In this document: one piece after another, positions 17,240 to 29,732 of the stretch
Layout: each line of letters begins with the position of its first letter
Numbering within the stretch: the stretch's first letter is position 1
Assembly (NCBI RefSeq): GCF_014193585.1
Contig: NZ_BLXY01000004.1
Span: forward strand, 186,001-250,000
Length of the DNA stretch: 64,000 nucleotides
From: Geomonas paludis
Lineage (GTDB): Bacteria > Desulfobacterota > Desulfuromonadia > Geobacterales > Geobacteraceae
Direction: 5' to 3'
The notes under the pieces: model-generated
The model's input: only the letters and a program-made list of their open reading frames with translations
Databases searched by the model: none
What the model was told of the DNA's origin: nothing
Program-made: the position numbers and the translations under genes

Positions 17240-18493
17240 GTGGCAATCACAGGCATCAAAGGTTTCAACGACATCCTCCCGGGCGAGGTCGAGAAGTGGC
17301 AGCACATAGAGGCCACGGCACGCCGGGTTTTCGAGCTTTACGGACTTTCCGAGATCAGGATCCCGATCCTGGAGAAGACCGAACTGTTCTGCCGCTCCAT
17401 CGGTGACGCCACCGACATCGTGGAAAAGGAGATGTACTCCTTCGAGGACAAGGGTGGCAACAAGGTCACCATGCGCCCGGAGGGGACCGCGTCGGTGATG
17501 CGCGCCTACGTCGAGCACAAGATGCACGCCCTGGACCCGGTGGCGCGCCTGTACTACATGGGGCCGATGTTCCGCTACGAGCGCCCGCAGAAGGGACGCT
17601 ACCGCCAGTTCCACCAGATCGGCGCCGAGATCACCGGTGTTGCCGCTCCCACGGTCGATGCCCAGGTGCTCACCATGCTGACCCATTTCTTCCAGGAACT
17701 GGGGCTCACCGAGCCTTCGCTGCAGATCAACTCGCTGGGCTGCCCCTGCTGCCGTCCCGCCTACCGCGAGGCGCTCAAGAAGTTCCTGCTCGATCGCATC
17801 GACCAGCTCTGCGACGACTGCAAGCGTCGCTACGACACCAACCCGCTGCGGGCGCTGGATTGCAAGTCCGCCGGCTGCCAGGAAGCAACGAAGGGTGCCC
17901 CCTCGATGCTTGATCACCTCTGCGCCGAGTGCAGCGATCATTTCGACAAGACCCGTAAGCACCTGGAGCTGGTCGGCACCCCGTACAGCATCAACCAGAG
18001 GATGGTGCGCGGTCTCGACTACTACACCAGGACCACCTTCGAGATGGTCACCACCATGCTGGGCGCCCAGAGCGCCGTTGCCGCCGGTGGCCGTTACGAC
18101 GGCCTGATCTCCTCGATCGGCGGCCCGCAGATCCCGGGCATCGGTTTCGCCATGGGTGTCGAGCGCGTGGCGCTGCTTCTGGCCGAAAAGGATTTCTCCC
18201 GCCGCCCCGACCTCTTCATCGCCGCCCTTGGTGAGGAAGCCCATGCCGAGGCCTTCCGCCTGATGAGCGCCCTGCAGCGCCTGGGACTTGCCGTCGAAAT
18301 CGACTACGAGGGGAAGAGCCTGAAAAGCCAGATGCGGCGTGCCGACAAGTTCAACTCCCGCTTCACCCTGATCATCGGCGGAGACGAGATTGCCAGCGGC
18401 ACCGCGCCCTTGAAGAACATGGACGGCGGCACCCAGGACGAAGTGGCGCTCGATGCAGCCAGCATCCAGTCCGCCATGACCGGCGGGGCGTAA
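17240..18493 (+). CDS. hisS: Histidyl-tRNA synthetase
   Basis: 417 residues of a class II synthetase. Motif 2 is visible as FRYERPQKGRYRQFHQ, with RPEGTASVMRAY earlier and the histidine-binding signatures LDYYTRTTFE and AAGGRYDGL. The C-terminal ~90 residues form the anticodon-binding domain. The start is GTG 17240 with GAGGAG upstream, and the protein then opens MAITGIKGFNDILPGE. It charges tRNA-His. Confidence 0.97.
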   Translation: MAITGIKGFNDILPGEVEKWQHIEATARRVFELYGLSEIRIPILEKTELFCRSIGDATDIVEKEMYSFEDKGGNKVTMRPEGTASVMRAYVEHKMHALDPVARLYYMGPMFRYERPQKGRYRQFHQIGAEITGVAAPTVDAQVLTMLTHFFQELGLTEPSLQINSLGCPCCRPAYREALKKFLLDRIDQLCDDCKRRYDTNPLRALDCKSAGCQEATKGAPSMLDHLCAECSDHFDKTRKHLELVGTPYSINQRMVRGLDYYTRTTFEMVTTMLGAQSAVAAGGRYDGLISSIGGPQIPGIGFAMGVERVALLLAEKDFSRRPDLFIAALGEEAHAEAFRLMSALQRLGLAVEIDYEGKSLKSQMRRADKFNSRFTLIIGGDEIASGTAPLKNMDGGTQDEVALDAASIQSAMTGGA

Positions 18494-18525
18494 CATACCC
18501 CGGGGCAACTCCTCTCTCCGCCAAC

Positions 18526-18638
18526 TCTCCTCTCCCTTTGGGAGAGGGTTGGGGTGAGGGCGGTGCACCAAGCAAGAGTGTCGCAGATGGCAGCGCCCTC
18601 ACCCGGCCTTCGGCCACCCTCCCCCGGAGGGGGAGGGG
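18526..18638. repeat. REP-like element, copy A after hisS
   Basis: Same family as 5927: CTCTCCCTTTGGGAGAGGGTTGG, then a linker with GCGGTGCACC, and ACCCGGCCTTCGGCCACCCTCC with a G-rich right arm. It is nearly identical to copy B at 18736, displaced by 210 bases. Confidence 0.75.
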
Positions 18639-18666
18639 TGGGGAGGGGGACGAATCTGCGCTAACG

Positions 18667-18716
18667 AAAAAGGGGACAGGCTACTTTTTTACCGTAAAGT
18701 AGCCTGTCCCCTTTTT
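18667..18716. terminator. Bidirectional terminator between hisS and the pirin gene
   Basis: A perfect 21-bp stem: AAAAAGGGGACAGGCTACTTT (18667-18687) with its complement at 18696-18716, loop of eight bases. The A-run on the left and T-run on the right let it terminate transcription from both sides. It sits between two copies of a REP element. Confidence 0.9.
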
Positions 18717-18735
18717 ATCTTAAACTACGCCAACG

Positions 18736-18849
18736 CTCCCTCTCCCTTTGGGAGAGGGTTGGGGGGAGGGCGGTGCACCCAAAAAGAGAGTCGCAGATAG
18801 CAGCGCCCTCACCCGGCCTTCAGCCACCCTCCCCCAGAGGGGGAGGGGG
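18736..18849. repeat. REP-like element, copy B before the pirin gene
   Basis: A ~110-base near-copy of 18526-18638 in the same orientation, with differences mainly in the central linker (CACCCAAAAAGAGAG versus CACCAAGCAAGAGTG). It ends just before the pirin stop codon. Confidence 0.75.
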
Positions 18850-18859
18850 CAACCCATAT

Positions 18860-19558
18860 CTAAGGCAGTTCGAACACCAGCGCCTCGGCCGCTTCTTTCC
18901 CCGTCAGCCGCAGCAGGTCTTCGTTGTTGACCGCCGCCCCGTCCCCTGCTCCCAGAAGATGCCCATTCACGAGCACCTTGCCCCGCGCCACCTGCACCCA
19001 GGCATGCTGTCCCGCCGGAAGGCGATGCACGATCTCTTCGCCCGGGTCCAGGAGCGTTGAGTATAGCCTCACGTCCTGGTGGATGGTGACCGATCCGTCT
19101 CGGCCGTCCGGGGACGCGATCAGGCGCAGGCGGCCCCGTTTTTCCTGGTCCGCGAAGTATTTCTGCTCATAGTTCGGAGTGATCCCGGTCCGCTCCGGCA
19201 GAATCCAGATCTGGAAAAAGTGCAGACCTTCGTCTTTGCTGTCGTTGAACTCGCTGTGGGTGATGCCGGTGCCGGCACTCATGCGTTGTACCTCGCTCGG
19301 ACGGATTACCGAGCCGTTGCCCATGCTGTCGCGGTGGGCGAGTGCACCCTCGAGCACGTAGGAGATGATCTCCATGTCCCGGTGCGGGTGGGTGGGGAAG
19401 CCCACTCCCGGCTTCACCCGGTCCTCGTTGATGACCCGTAGGTTTCTGAACCCCATGTGGCGCGGGTCGTAGTAGTCTGCGAAGGAAAAGGTGTGGTAGG
19501 TGTCGAGCCAGCCGTGGTCGGCGTGGCCTCTGTCGTTTGCTCTTCTGATGGTGATCAT
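18860..19558 (-). CDS. Pirin family protein (YhhW-like)
   Basis: About 232 residues, a two-cupin protein. The N-terminal cupin shows the metal ligands: HPHRDMEI (His-x-His) and ITHSEFND (His and Glu), with the pirin motif GFPTHPHRD. YhhW of E. coli has quercetin dioxygenase activity in vitro, but the true role is not known. I chose the ATG at 19558, with GGAGG five bases upstream on this strand, over the frame extending to 19582. It is divergent from dnaE. Confidence 0.88.
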   Translation of the reverse strand: MITIRRANDRGHADHGWLDTYHTFSFADYYDPRHMGFRNLRVINEDRVKPGVGFPTHPHRDMEIISYVLEGALAHRDSMGNGSVIRPSEVQRMSAGTGITHSEFNDSKDEGLHFFQIWILPERTGITPNYEQKYFADQEKRGRLRLIASPDGRDGSVTIHQDVRLYSTLLDPGEEIVHRLPAGQHAWVQVARGKVLVNGHLLGAGDGAAVNNEDLLRLTGKEAAEALVFELP

Positions 19559-19626
19559 GGCGTCCTCCAGCCTAACGTTCACGAATCCTTACGAAACCAA
19601 CACGATTTGATTTCGTATGATTTGAT

Positions 19627-19654
19627 ATTAAATTATATGTCTCCGGTTTGTCAA
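19627..19654 (-). promoter_or_regulatory. Promoter candidate for the pirin gene
   Basis: Reading the minus strand, TTGACA (19654-19649) and TTTAAT (19632-19627) are spaced by 16 bp, in an AT-rich block about 70 bases before the start. Confidence 0.5.
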
Positions 19655-19807
19655 CGGGGTGTCATACTTTGGCCTTTACATAGACAGCCGCCTAGTGCTA
19701 AAACTTCCCTTATTTTATTCTCGTCAGCACCTGGAGCCCGCTGAGTCACGGCTCCTTTTGTCTTTTCAATTCAATCAGTTTTGCTTCTCGCTAGGGCCTT
19801 TTGATTT

Positions 19808-23284
<3,477 letters not shown>

Positions 23285-23334
23285 CCTCAGGACGTTTGAG
23301 TTGATTTCATTTGAAAACAAGGAGATAGAGATAT

Positions 23335-24294
23335 ATGGCACTGCAGCAAAGCTATCTGGATTTTGAGAAGCCGCTGGCGGAACTGGACAAGAAGATCCAG
23401 GAACTGCTCGCATTTTCCACCGAGGGGGTCGATCTCTCCAGCGAGGTCGCCAAACTTGAGGAGAAGGCCGAGAAGATGCGCGAAGAGATGTTCGCCAACC
23501 TTTCCCGCTGGCAGACGGCCCAGGTGGCCCGCCATATCAACCGTCCCTTCACCCTCGACTACTTAAGCCTCATCTTCACCGAGTTCGTGGAACTGCACGG
23601 CGACCGCAACTTCGGCGACGACCACGCCATCGTGGGCGGCCTGGCCCGTCTCGACGGCGAGCCGGTCATGGTCATCGGTCACCAGAAGGGGCGCGACACC
23701 AAGGAGAAGGTGTTCCGCAACTTCGGCATGCCCAACCCGGAAGGGTACAGAAAGGCTCTGCGCCTGATGGAGATGGCCGAGCGCTTCAAGCTCCCCATCA
23801 TCACCTTCGTCGACACCCCGGGCGCCTTCCCCGGCATCGGCGCCGAGGAGCGCGGCCAGGCAGAGGCGATCGCCCGTAACCTCAGGGAGATGTCCCGCCT
23901 CACCGTGCCCATCATCGTCGTCATCACCGGCGAGGGTGGTTCCGGCGGCGCGCTCGCCATTGCCGTGGGCGACCGGATTCTCATGCTGCAGCACTCCGTG
24001 TATGCCGTCATTTCACCGGAAGGGTGCGCCGCGATCCTCTGGTCCGACGGCACCAAGGGTGCCCAGGCCGCCGAGGCGCTGAAGCTGACCGCCAAGGACA
24101 TCAAGGGACTCGAGGTCATCGACGAGATCGTCCCCGAGCCGGCCGGTGGCGCGCACCGCGACCACGAGGCGATGGCCAAGAACCTGCACGAGGCGCTCTC
24201 CAGGAACCTGAAGGAGCTGAAAGGGATCGCCCCCGAGGAACTGATCGAGCAGCGTTACCAGAAGTTCAGAAAGATGAGTCGCTTCGCCGACTAA
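23335..24294 (+). CDS. accA: Acetyl-CoA carboxylase carboxyltransferase subunit alpha
   Basis: 319 residues, standard length. The crotonase-like fold carries [25 protein letters not shown] and [15 protein letters not shown] with the oxyanion-forming glycines. With AccD it moves carboxyl from biotin to acetyl-CoA to give malonyl-CoA, the substrate for FabD. AAGGAGATAGAGATAT precedes the ATG. Its partners accB, accC and accD are not in view. Confidence 0.96.
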   Translation: MALQQSYLDFEKPLAELDKKIQELLAFSTEGVDLSSEVAKLEEKAEKMREEMFANLSRWQTAQVARHINRPFTLDYLSLIFTEFVELHGDRNFGDDHAIVGGLARLDGEPVMVIGHQKGRDTKEKVFRNFGMPNPEGYRKALRLMEMAERFKLPIITFVDTPGAFPGIGAEERGQAEAIARNLREMSRLTVPIIVVITGEGGSGGALAIAVGDRILMLQHSVYAVISPEGCAAILWSDGTKGAQAAEALKLTAKDIKGLEVIDEIVPEPAGGAHRDHEAMAKNLHEALSRNLKELKGIAPEELIEQRYQKFRKMSRFAD

Positions 24295-24318
24295 AAGTAA
24301 AAACTGGAAGATACGGAG

Positions 24319-24355
24319 AAGGGGGTACGGCCACAGGCCGTGCCCCCTTTTTTGT
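24319..24355 (+). terminator. Terminator after accA
   Basis: GGGGGTACGGCC pairs with GGCCGTGCCCCC (one G-T pair), flanked by AA before and a T-run after. Confidence 0.8.
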
Positions 24356-24356
24356 T

Positions 24357-24957
24357 TGCACACTCCCTTGACGGGTGGTGTTGACATGCCATAGATCGGC
24401 CATGGTGGCTGATCCGCAGTTCACCTGTTACCTCTCTCCAATCTGTTCTCCTCGTAGACCCTATCCTTCTCCAAACCTCCTTCATTAACTTGCGCAACAG
24501 TTGTCTGGCGTGGTTTGTAATAATTGATTGAGTACTTTTAACCACAGCGTGTTTTTTGAGTATGGTATTTGCAGGATTTGTGATCTTGGTCACTAAGATA
24601 GTGATATCAGTGGGGCCTGTATACGGGGTAGCATTAGGGTCTGGCCATATCACTAAAAGCTGCCGCTATTTAACCATCTCTCAGGTACGGCCTATCCTGT
24701 GGCGATAGTTCATTCTGCGAATGCCCTGTTCCGGTTCCTGTGCTTCATTAAAAGATGCGACAACGACAGGCTTTATTCTTTGGGGGGAGGCATTACATCA
24801 TTCCTTTACGCCGACTGTCAGAGTCGGGCGTGTGCTTAAAGCAGGATAGATTGTGTGTCAAAAATAATTAGAAAAGGAGGTGAGGTTTCGGGAGGGGTGA
24901 GTTCCTGTCGTGAATTGTTTTTTTTGGTAGTTAAACTTAATGAATAGGAGGAAGGGA
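24357..24957. other. Gene-poor, AT-richer leader region before the lipoprotein gene
   Basis: Six hundred bases with no convincing gene. A minus-strand frame at 24291-24653 has no ribosome site and unusual composition, so I do not call it. The region is visibly richer in A and T than its neighbours. It holds a CRP/FNR-like half-site pair (listed separately), a small hairpin CGACT/AGTCG near 24815, and an AAAGGAGG-like sequence near 24875 with no start after it. Confidence 0.45.
24579..24594. promoter_or_regulatory. CRP/FNR-like binding site candidate
   Basis: TGTGA (24579-24583), six bases, TCACT (24590-24594) matches the CRP consensus TGTGA-N6-TCACA at nine of ten fixed bases. It lies about 365 bases before the lipoprotein start, too far for a simple promoter unless a transcript begins in this region. 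Confidence 0.35.
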
Positions 24958-26646
24958 ATGAGGAAGATATTTTGGCTTTTCATGATGTTGCTACTCGCCG
25001 CGTGCGGCGGCGGTGGTGGTACTAGTGCAGATGCCCCGGCGGGGGGGAAAGGCACCCTCGCTCTTGAAGTCGTAAAAGCGGCGGGGCCGGTTGCCAAGAC
25101 TGTTGCTGCTCCGACAGCGGTGCCGGCTAGTCCTGGTCGTGTGAGGGTGGTCGTAACGGAAACCACTACCGGTTACCGTGCCTATGTAGACCAGGCGTTG
25201 GGGGTTACTACTACGGCCAACTTCTCACTGCCGCTTGGTACATACACTGTCGAGGCTGTTCTTTACGAAAAGGGATATCCTAACGTTGTGACCGATTACG
25301 GCATCGCCAATAACGTGGCGGTAGGTCAGACTGGTAACTCTGCTGCGCTGGCTGTGGCGCCTGTTGCGGTAACACTGCCGGTTCCCACCGACCCGGTGTA
25401 CTCCGGTGGCAGCTACAGCGTGGCTGCCGTCCCCGCGGCCGATCTTTTGGCTGCCGGGTTGCAGGAGAAGTGGTCCCTCGCAAGCAGCACTTCCGCTTTT
25501 ATTGGCCGGAAACACCTCGCTCAGGCGCCGTCTGCTACCCACCTGACGATGACAGCCCCCACCGGGTCCGGGACCATGTATCTGCAGGGCGAGTTTTTCG
25601 CGAAGGCCAGCCTTATCAATCCGGGTGAAGCGGCGACTGACTTCGCTTTCTTCACCGGGGATTCTGTTGTATTGAACGCGGCCGGCCTCCCTGTAGACGT
25701 TACGCATCTCGGCATCTCGGATACACAGAAGCCTGTCGTGAAGTCTTTCAGTGTACCGGGTGAAAAGCAGGGCGTGGCAAATGTCTTGGGCATCAGCGTC
25801 CTGGCAACCGACAATGGTGGCGTTAAAGACTATGCCATTACGACCTCCGATACTGAACCGGCTGCGAATAGCACCGATTGGAAATACCCAGCTTCTTTCT
25901 CGTATGGCGGGCCCATTAGTGATAGCGATACCGTGGTCACGCTTTATGCTTGGGCAAGGGACTTTAACAACAACGTCTCTCTGCAGAGTGCGGCCACCAG
26001 CAGACAAATCGTCTTCAATAACTCCCCTGTAGTCACCGGCTTCGGTGTTCCGTCGGCAGCTGTAATCGATGGCACCAAGATTCCTGTCACAATCTTTGGC
26101 AAGGGGTATGCGGGGACCGGCATCCTTGAGTGCGCTATAACCGAGACAGACACCCTGCCTGCCGACCCGACCTGGCTGCCGATGTCCGCCCCGACTCTTA
26201 CCAAACCGGCAACTTACACCGGACTGTACTCGGCACTTAACACGCCTGCAGAGGGTGTGAAAATGGTGGTTAAGCTGTACGCCTGGGTTAAAGACAGTGC
26301 CGGTAAAATATCCCCGGCTGTTTCACGTACGGCAGCCGTACACGACATTCCGCAGATAACCGCCTTCACCGCAACGCCTGCACCCGCCGGGACGACGGTT
26401 TCTATTACCATGGATGCCGTAGTTGCCTCGGGCAGAACTTTTGGTGGCTATGCTGTGACCACCACCAACGTGCAGCCTGAGACAGGTTGGGTTATGGGTG
26501 CTAAGCCGACCACCCCGGTCCCCTTTACCTACCCTGGGGTAACTTCCTTCCCGGTTACCAAAGCACTTTACCTCTGGGTGAAAGACAGCGCAGGCTATGT
26601 CTCGCTGCCGCAGGGGACGTTAGCCACGTTCATGGCTCCGGAATGA
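24958..26646 (+). CDS. Lipoprotein with repeated Ig-like segments
   Basis: About 562 residues. The N-terminus MRKIFWLFMMLLLAAC is a lipoprotein signal with lipobox LAAC, followed by a Gly-rich linker. After an N-terminal beta-rich domain (to ~245), three repeats of roughly 95-105 residues run to the end. Each combines a TDxxG-like or similar opening, a central Tyr/Trp segment, and the phrase LYAWVKDSAGxxS (forms LYAWARDFNNNVS, LYAWVKDSAGKIS, LYLWVKDSAGYVS). Such repeats are common in surface lipoproteins of this group. I chose ATG 24958 with AGGAGGAA before it. Codon use is less GC-rich than neighbours. Function unknown. Confidence 0.75.
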   Translation: MRKIFWLFMMLLLAACGGGGGTSADAPAGGKGTLALEVVKAAGPVAKTVAAPTAVPASPGRVRVVVTETTTGYRAYVDQALGVTTTANFSLPLGTYTVEAVLYEKGYPNVVTDYGIANNVAVGQTGNSAALAVAPVAVTLPVPTDPVYSGGSYSVAAVPAADLLAAGLQEKWSLASSTSAFIGRKHLAQAPSATHLTMTAPTGSGTMYLQGEFFAKASLINPGEAATDFAFFTGDSVVLNAAGLPVDVTHLGISDTQKPVVKSFSVPGEKQGVANVLGISVLATDNGGVKDYAITTSDTEPAANSTDWKYPASFSYGGPISDSDTVVTLYAWARDFNNNVSLQSAATSRQIVFNNSPVVTGFGVPSAAVIDGTKIPVTIFGKGYAGTGILECAITETDTLPADPTWLPMSAPTLTKPATYTGLYSALNTPAEGVKMVVKLYAWVKDSAGKISPAVSRTAAVHDIPQITAFTATPAPAGTTVSITMDAVVASGRTFGGYAVTTTNVQPETGWVMGAKPTTPVPFTYPGVTSFPVTKALYLWVKDSAGYVSLPQGTLATFMAPE

Positions 26647-26675
26647 CAGATCGACTGTAGCCTGTGATGAAATGG

Positions 26676-26706
26676 AAGAGGCGGGTGCATAACCCGCCTC
26701 TTTTTT
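26676..26706 (+). terminator. Terminator after the lipoprotein gene
   Basis: GAGGCGGGT (26678-26686), loop GCATA, ACCCGCCTC (26692-26700), then six T residues. Confidence 0.85.
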
Positions 26707-26755
26707 GTTCAATCGGCTAGCCGTGTATGTGACGTGAGGGGGGAGGAGAGGGGGA

Positions 26756-28018
26756 CTAACCGATGACCAGCGATGCGGCGTGCAGCAGGATGCCGATCAT
26801 GCCGCCGACCAGGGTGCCGTTCATCCGGATGAACTGAAGATCCGAACCGATGCTGAGCTCGATCTCGTTGATGAATTCCTCGTTCTCCCACTCCTTCACC
26901 GTTCCGGAGATGTGCTTGGCCAGGCCGCTTCTCAGATCGCCGGCGTACCTTCTCACCACACCTTCCAGATGCTCGTTGATGGAGTCGCTCAATTCGCCGC
27001 TCCGGGACAGGGTGTTGCCCAGTGCCACGGCCGCGTCGGCAATCTTTCTCTGGATGCTGGAGTGGTCCTGCCCCAGGTCCTGCACCATCCAGTTCTTCAG
27101 GTCACTGACCAAGCCCTTGGCGTAGTCGGCAAGCTGCTGGTTGTTGACCAGTTCCTGCTTCAGTTCTGCCACCTTGGCCCGCATCCCTTCGTCCTCTTTG
27201 AGCTTCAGGATGAAATCCCCCACCACACGGTCGAACTCGTGGCGCAGTTCGTGGCCCGGATCGGCGTTGACCGCGTCCAGGAACCCGCTCACCTTCCTGA
27301 CGATCTTTTCGCCGGCGTTACGGGAGAACTGGGGGCGGTTCGGGATGAATTTGCTCAGTAGCGGAAACTCCGCATCCACCCAGTTGTCCAGGGCGAGGGC
27401 CACCTTCTCCTGAGATTCCGGCGTCGCCAGCCAGCCACCCAGGCGCCTCAGCAGTTCGTCCAGCACCACCTGGTGCCGGTTCTCCTTCCTCAGACTCTCC
27501 AGCAGGTTTCCCGCCGAGGTCGCCGCGTCGAACCTGTCGATGCGATCGCCAAGGGCCGCGCTCACCACCTTGCTGACCCGCTCGTCCTCGAGGAACTCGA
27601 TGGATTCCGAGATGACGCGGGTGATCCCCCGGGCCAAGCCTTCGGCGTTGTCCCGGGACAGGAGGTAGTTGCACAGGTGCCGGGCGGGATCGAACTGGCG
27701 CATCCGCTCCACCAGCACCTCGGTGGCGAGAAACTTCTCCTGGATGAAGCGCCCCATGTTGTCGGCGATGCTCTCTTTCTTTTCCGCGACGATGGCGGTG
27801 TGCGGGATGGGGAGTCCCAGCGGGTGCCGGAACAGGGCGACCACGGCAAACCAGTCGGCGAGGGCGCCCACCATGGCTGCCTCGGCGAAGGCGGCGACCC
27901 AGCCCCAGGCCCCGGTGCCGTGGTTCAGGCGGGCCACGATGAACAGGAGGGCGGCGCCGACCAGCAGGGCTCCGGCAATGGTCTTGTTCTTTGTAAGTGC
28001 TGCTTGTCTCGTATCCAT
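26756..28018 (-). CDS. DUF445 membrane protein
   Basis: 420 residues. The family feature is two N-terminal membrane segments (residues ~12-30 and ~38-60, with WVAAFAEAAMVGALADWFAVVALFRHPLG) and a final one (GTLVGGMIGILLHAASLVIG), around a long, charged, helical middle. DUF445 proteins (such as YjiN of E. coli) are inner-membrane proteins of unknown role. AAGGAG lies ten bases before the ATG on this strand. Confidence 0.85.
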   Translation of the reverse strand: MDTRQAALTKNKTIAGALLVGAALLFIVARLNHGTGAWGWVAAFAEAAMVGALADWFAVVALFRHPLGLPIPHTAIVAEKKESIADNMGRFIQEKFLATEVLVERMRQFDPARHLCNYLLSRDNAEGLARGITRVISESIEFLEDERVSKVVSAALGDRIDRFDAATSAGNLLESLRKENRHQVVLDELLRRLGGWLATPESQEKVALALDNWVDAEFPLLSKFIPNRPQFSRNAGEKIVRKVSGFLDAVNADPGHELRHEFDRVVGDFILKLKEDEGMRAKVAELKQELVNNQQLADYAKGLVSDLKNWMVQDLGQDHSSIQRKIADAAVALGNTLSRSGELSDSINEHLEGVVRRYAGDLRSGLAKHISGTVKEWENEEFINEIELSIGSDLQFIRMNGTLVGGMIGILLHAASLVIG

Positions 28019-28136
28019 CTAGCTTCTACTCCTTGTTTCCTGGCGTGTCTGTTGCCACAGGGGCGGCCCACCTTTTTATCAGGTTGCCGGAAACAAGGCA
28101 ATATCCGGATGGAGTGGCTCTATAAATCTTCTATGT

Positions 28137-28248
28137 CCCCTCTCCCTCGGGGAGAGGGCTAGGGTGAGGGCGAAGGGCCTGAGCAGATTATCTGTGCCGG
28201 CAAAGCCCTCACCCGCCCGTTGGGCACCCTCTCCCAGAGGGAGAGGGA
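28137..28248. repeat. REP-like element upstream of DUF445 gene
   Basis: Same family as 5927: CCCCTCTCCCTCGGGGAGAGGG on the left and CCCTCTCCCAGAGGGAGAGGG on the right, around a linker with GAGGGCGAAGGGCC and GCCCTCACCCGCCCG. It lies between two minus-strand genes. Confidence 0.75.
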
Positions 28249-28269
28249 CAAGAGGATGATTGACGGTAA

Positions 28270-29241
28270 TCACAACGTGATCCCGCCGGCCGGTCCGGTC
28301 AGTGTGACATGATCTTTTACCTCCGGAGGGTGCATGGTCATGTCATAAGTGACCAGTTCAGTGCCGCTGATCATGTACAGCCGTGCCCCGTCCGGGCTGA
28401 AGGTCATCGGCCCGGGGGCGTAGGTGCTGGTGAAAAACAGGCCGGTGCCGAGCGGGATGGCGGAGACGTTGTAAATGGCATAATTCCCCTCTCCCCCCGC
28501 GGGCTCGGCGTATCCCATGACAAGAAGTTTGCCGTCGGGGCTGAGGGCCGAGCCGTTGACTTCGCCGCTGCCGACCGTCGACAGCAGCACCGGCGGGGTT
28601 GCGGCCGCATCGAAGACGTTGATGCCTCCCTGGCGGAAGCTCGCGATGGCAAAGGATCCCGCCGGATTGACATAGACGAATTCGGGGCTTTCATTCTGCC
28701 CCTCCACTGCGGCGATCAGGACCGGCGCGCTGCCGGTGATGTCGTAGACGGAGATGCTGTCGTTGATGGTGTCGTCCTTGGGGCCGCCGGCCACGAACAG
28801 GCGTTTGCTGTCGGGCGACACCGCCAGGCCCCTGAACAACAGGCCGCGCACCGGCGTGGAATTCTGCAGGACCGGAGAAGCGGCGCTGAGGTCGATGATC
28901 TTGATGCTGCCGTCATCCATGGGTCCGCAGCTGACGAAGGCCCTGGACTGTTCGGGATCGACAGCTATCGCGTATGGCTCTGCTCCCAGCGCGACCGTGG
29001 CGATCACTTCCATGGGAGCCGTCGTTGTATCTATTATGCTGATGCTGTTCGATCCCCTGTTCATGACATAGAGCCGCGTCTTGCTCCTGTTGGTCACCAG
29101 GTGTTCCGGCTGAATGCCCACCTTGATGGTCTCCACCTCTTTGGGCTTGTCTTTGCCGATGTCCATGACCCGGACGCTGTCGCCGGTTTTCTGGGAAAAG
29201 TAGAGGTACTGCTGTCCGTTTCTTCTATGGGGATTGGTCAT
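28270..29241 (-). CDS. Beta-propeller (YncE-like) protein
   Basis: About 323 residues made of roughly seven ~45-residue beta-propeller blades. Each shows a SPDGxRLFVAG-like element (SPDSKRLFVAGG, SPDGKLLVMGY, SPDGARLYMISG), and the first blade has KVGIQPEHLV. No signal peptide, enzyme motif or heme site is seen. I chose the ATG at 29241 with AAGGAG nine bases upstream; TTG 29247 is only three bases from that site. Role unknown; propellers usually bind a protein or act as a lactonase. Confidence 0.75.
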   Translation of the reverse strand: MTNPHRRNGQQYLYFSQKTGDSVRVMDIGKDKPKEVETIKVGIQPEHLVTNRSKTRLYVMNRGSNSISIIDTTTAPMEVIATVALGAEPYAIAVDPEQSRAFVSCGPMDDGSIKIIDLSAASPVLQNSTPVRGLLFRGLAVSPDSKRLFVAGGPKDDTINDSISVYDITGSAPVLIAAVEGQNESPEFVYVNPAGSFAIASFRQGGINVFDAAATPPVLLSTVGSGEVNGSALSPDGKLLVMGYAEPAGGEGNYAIYNVSAIPLGTGLFFTSTYAPGPMTFSPDGARLYMISGTELVTYDMTMHPPEVKDHVTLTGPAGGITL

Positions 29242-29420
29242 GTGCAAGGTCTCCTTTCAGTGAGGGTAGGGCTCCGCCGCGCTGCGGGGGCGCCTGCTTT
29301 GGAACCAACCAAGGGTATCAAAGTGTGATTAAAAATCTATAATCGTGCCTGCGGTGTGGCCCACGAAGCGCTCAGGAGAACCAGAGCCCCTTTTGCGAAG
29401 GCTCATCCGGGACCAGTTCT

Positions 29421-29560
29421 CCCCCTCCCTTGACGGGCCTGCGCGCCGTAGCGCTTCGGTCCGCGAAGGCGGGAGGGGGCAGGGGGGGGTGACCTTGCCA
29501 TGACCGCAAATGTGGCACCTACCCCCACCCCCTAACCCCCTCCCGCTTGGGGAGGGGGGA
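29421..29560. repeat. Complex C-rich/G-rich repeat between the propeller gene and rluB
   Basis: Nested palindromes: CCCCCTCCC (29421) with GGGAGGGGG (29471), and a second set, CCCCCTCCC near 29536 with GGGAGGGGG near 29550, plus long G and C runs. The left arm matches the hairpin at 2001. Together with flanks it fills most of the 490-base gap between genes; I see no gene in the gap. Confidence 0.6.
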
Positions 29561-29732
29561 TTTTTTAGCCGCTGCAACATCCTAACGGACAACTGGGGGC
29601 AGGGGGGATTTGCTTTTTGCCGGCGGCTGCCGCCTCAACCTGCCGAAGTCGGGTTAAAGCTTGCGGTTGCTACAGCAGCATGTTATGACTAGCTTCGTTC
29701 AGAGAACCGGCGAGACCGGGTAAGGAGAATAG

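Noticed and set aside
24291..24653. Minus-strand reading frame after accA
   Set aside because: No ribosome site, overlaps the accA terminator, and the composition does not look like coding sequence.
24357..24957. Cyclic-di-GMP (GEMM) riboswitch in the lipoprotein leader
   Set aside because: No GGGACGCAAAGCC-like core or matching receptor helices were seen.
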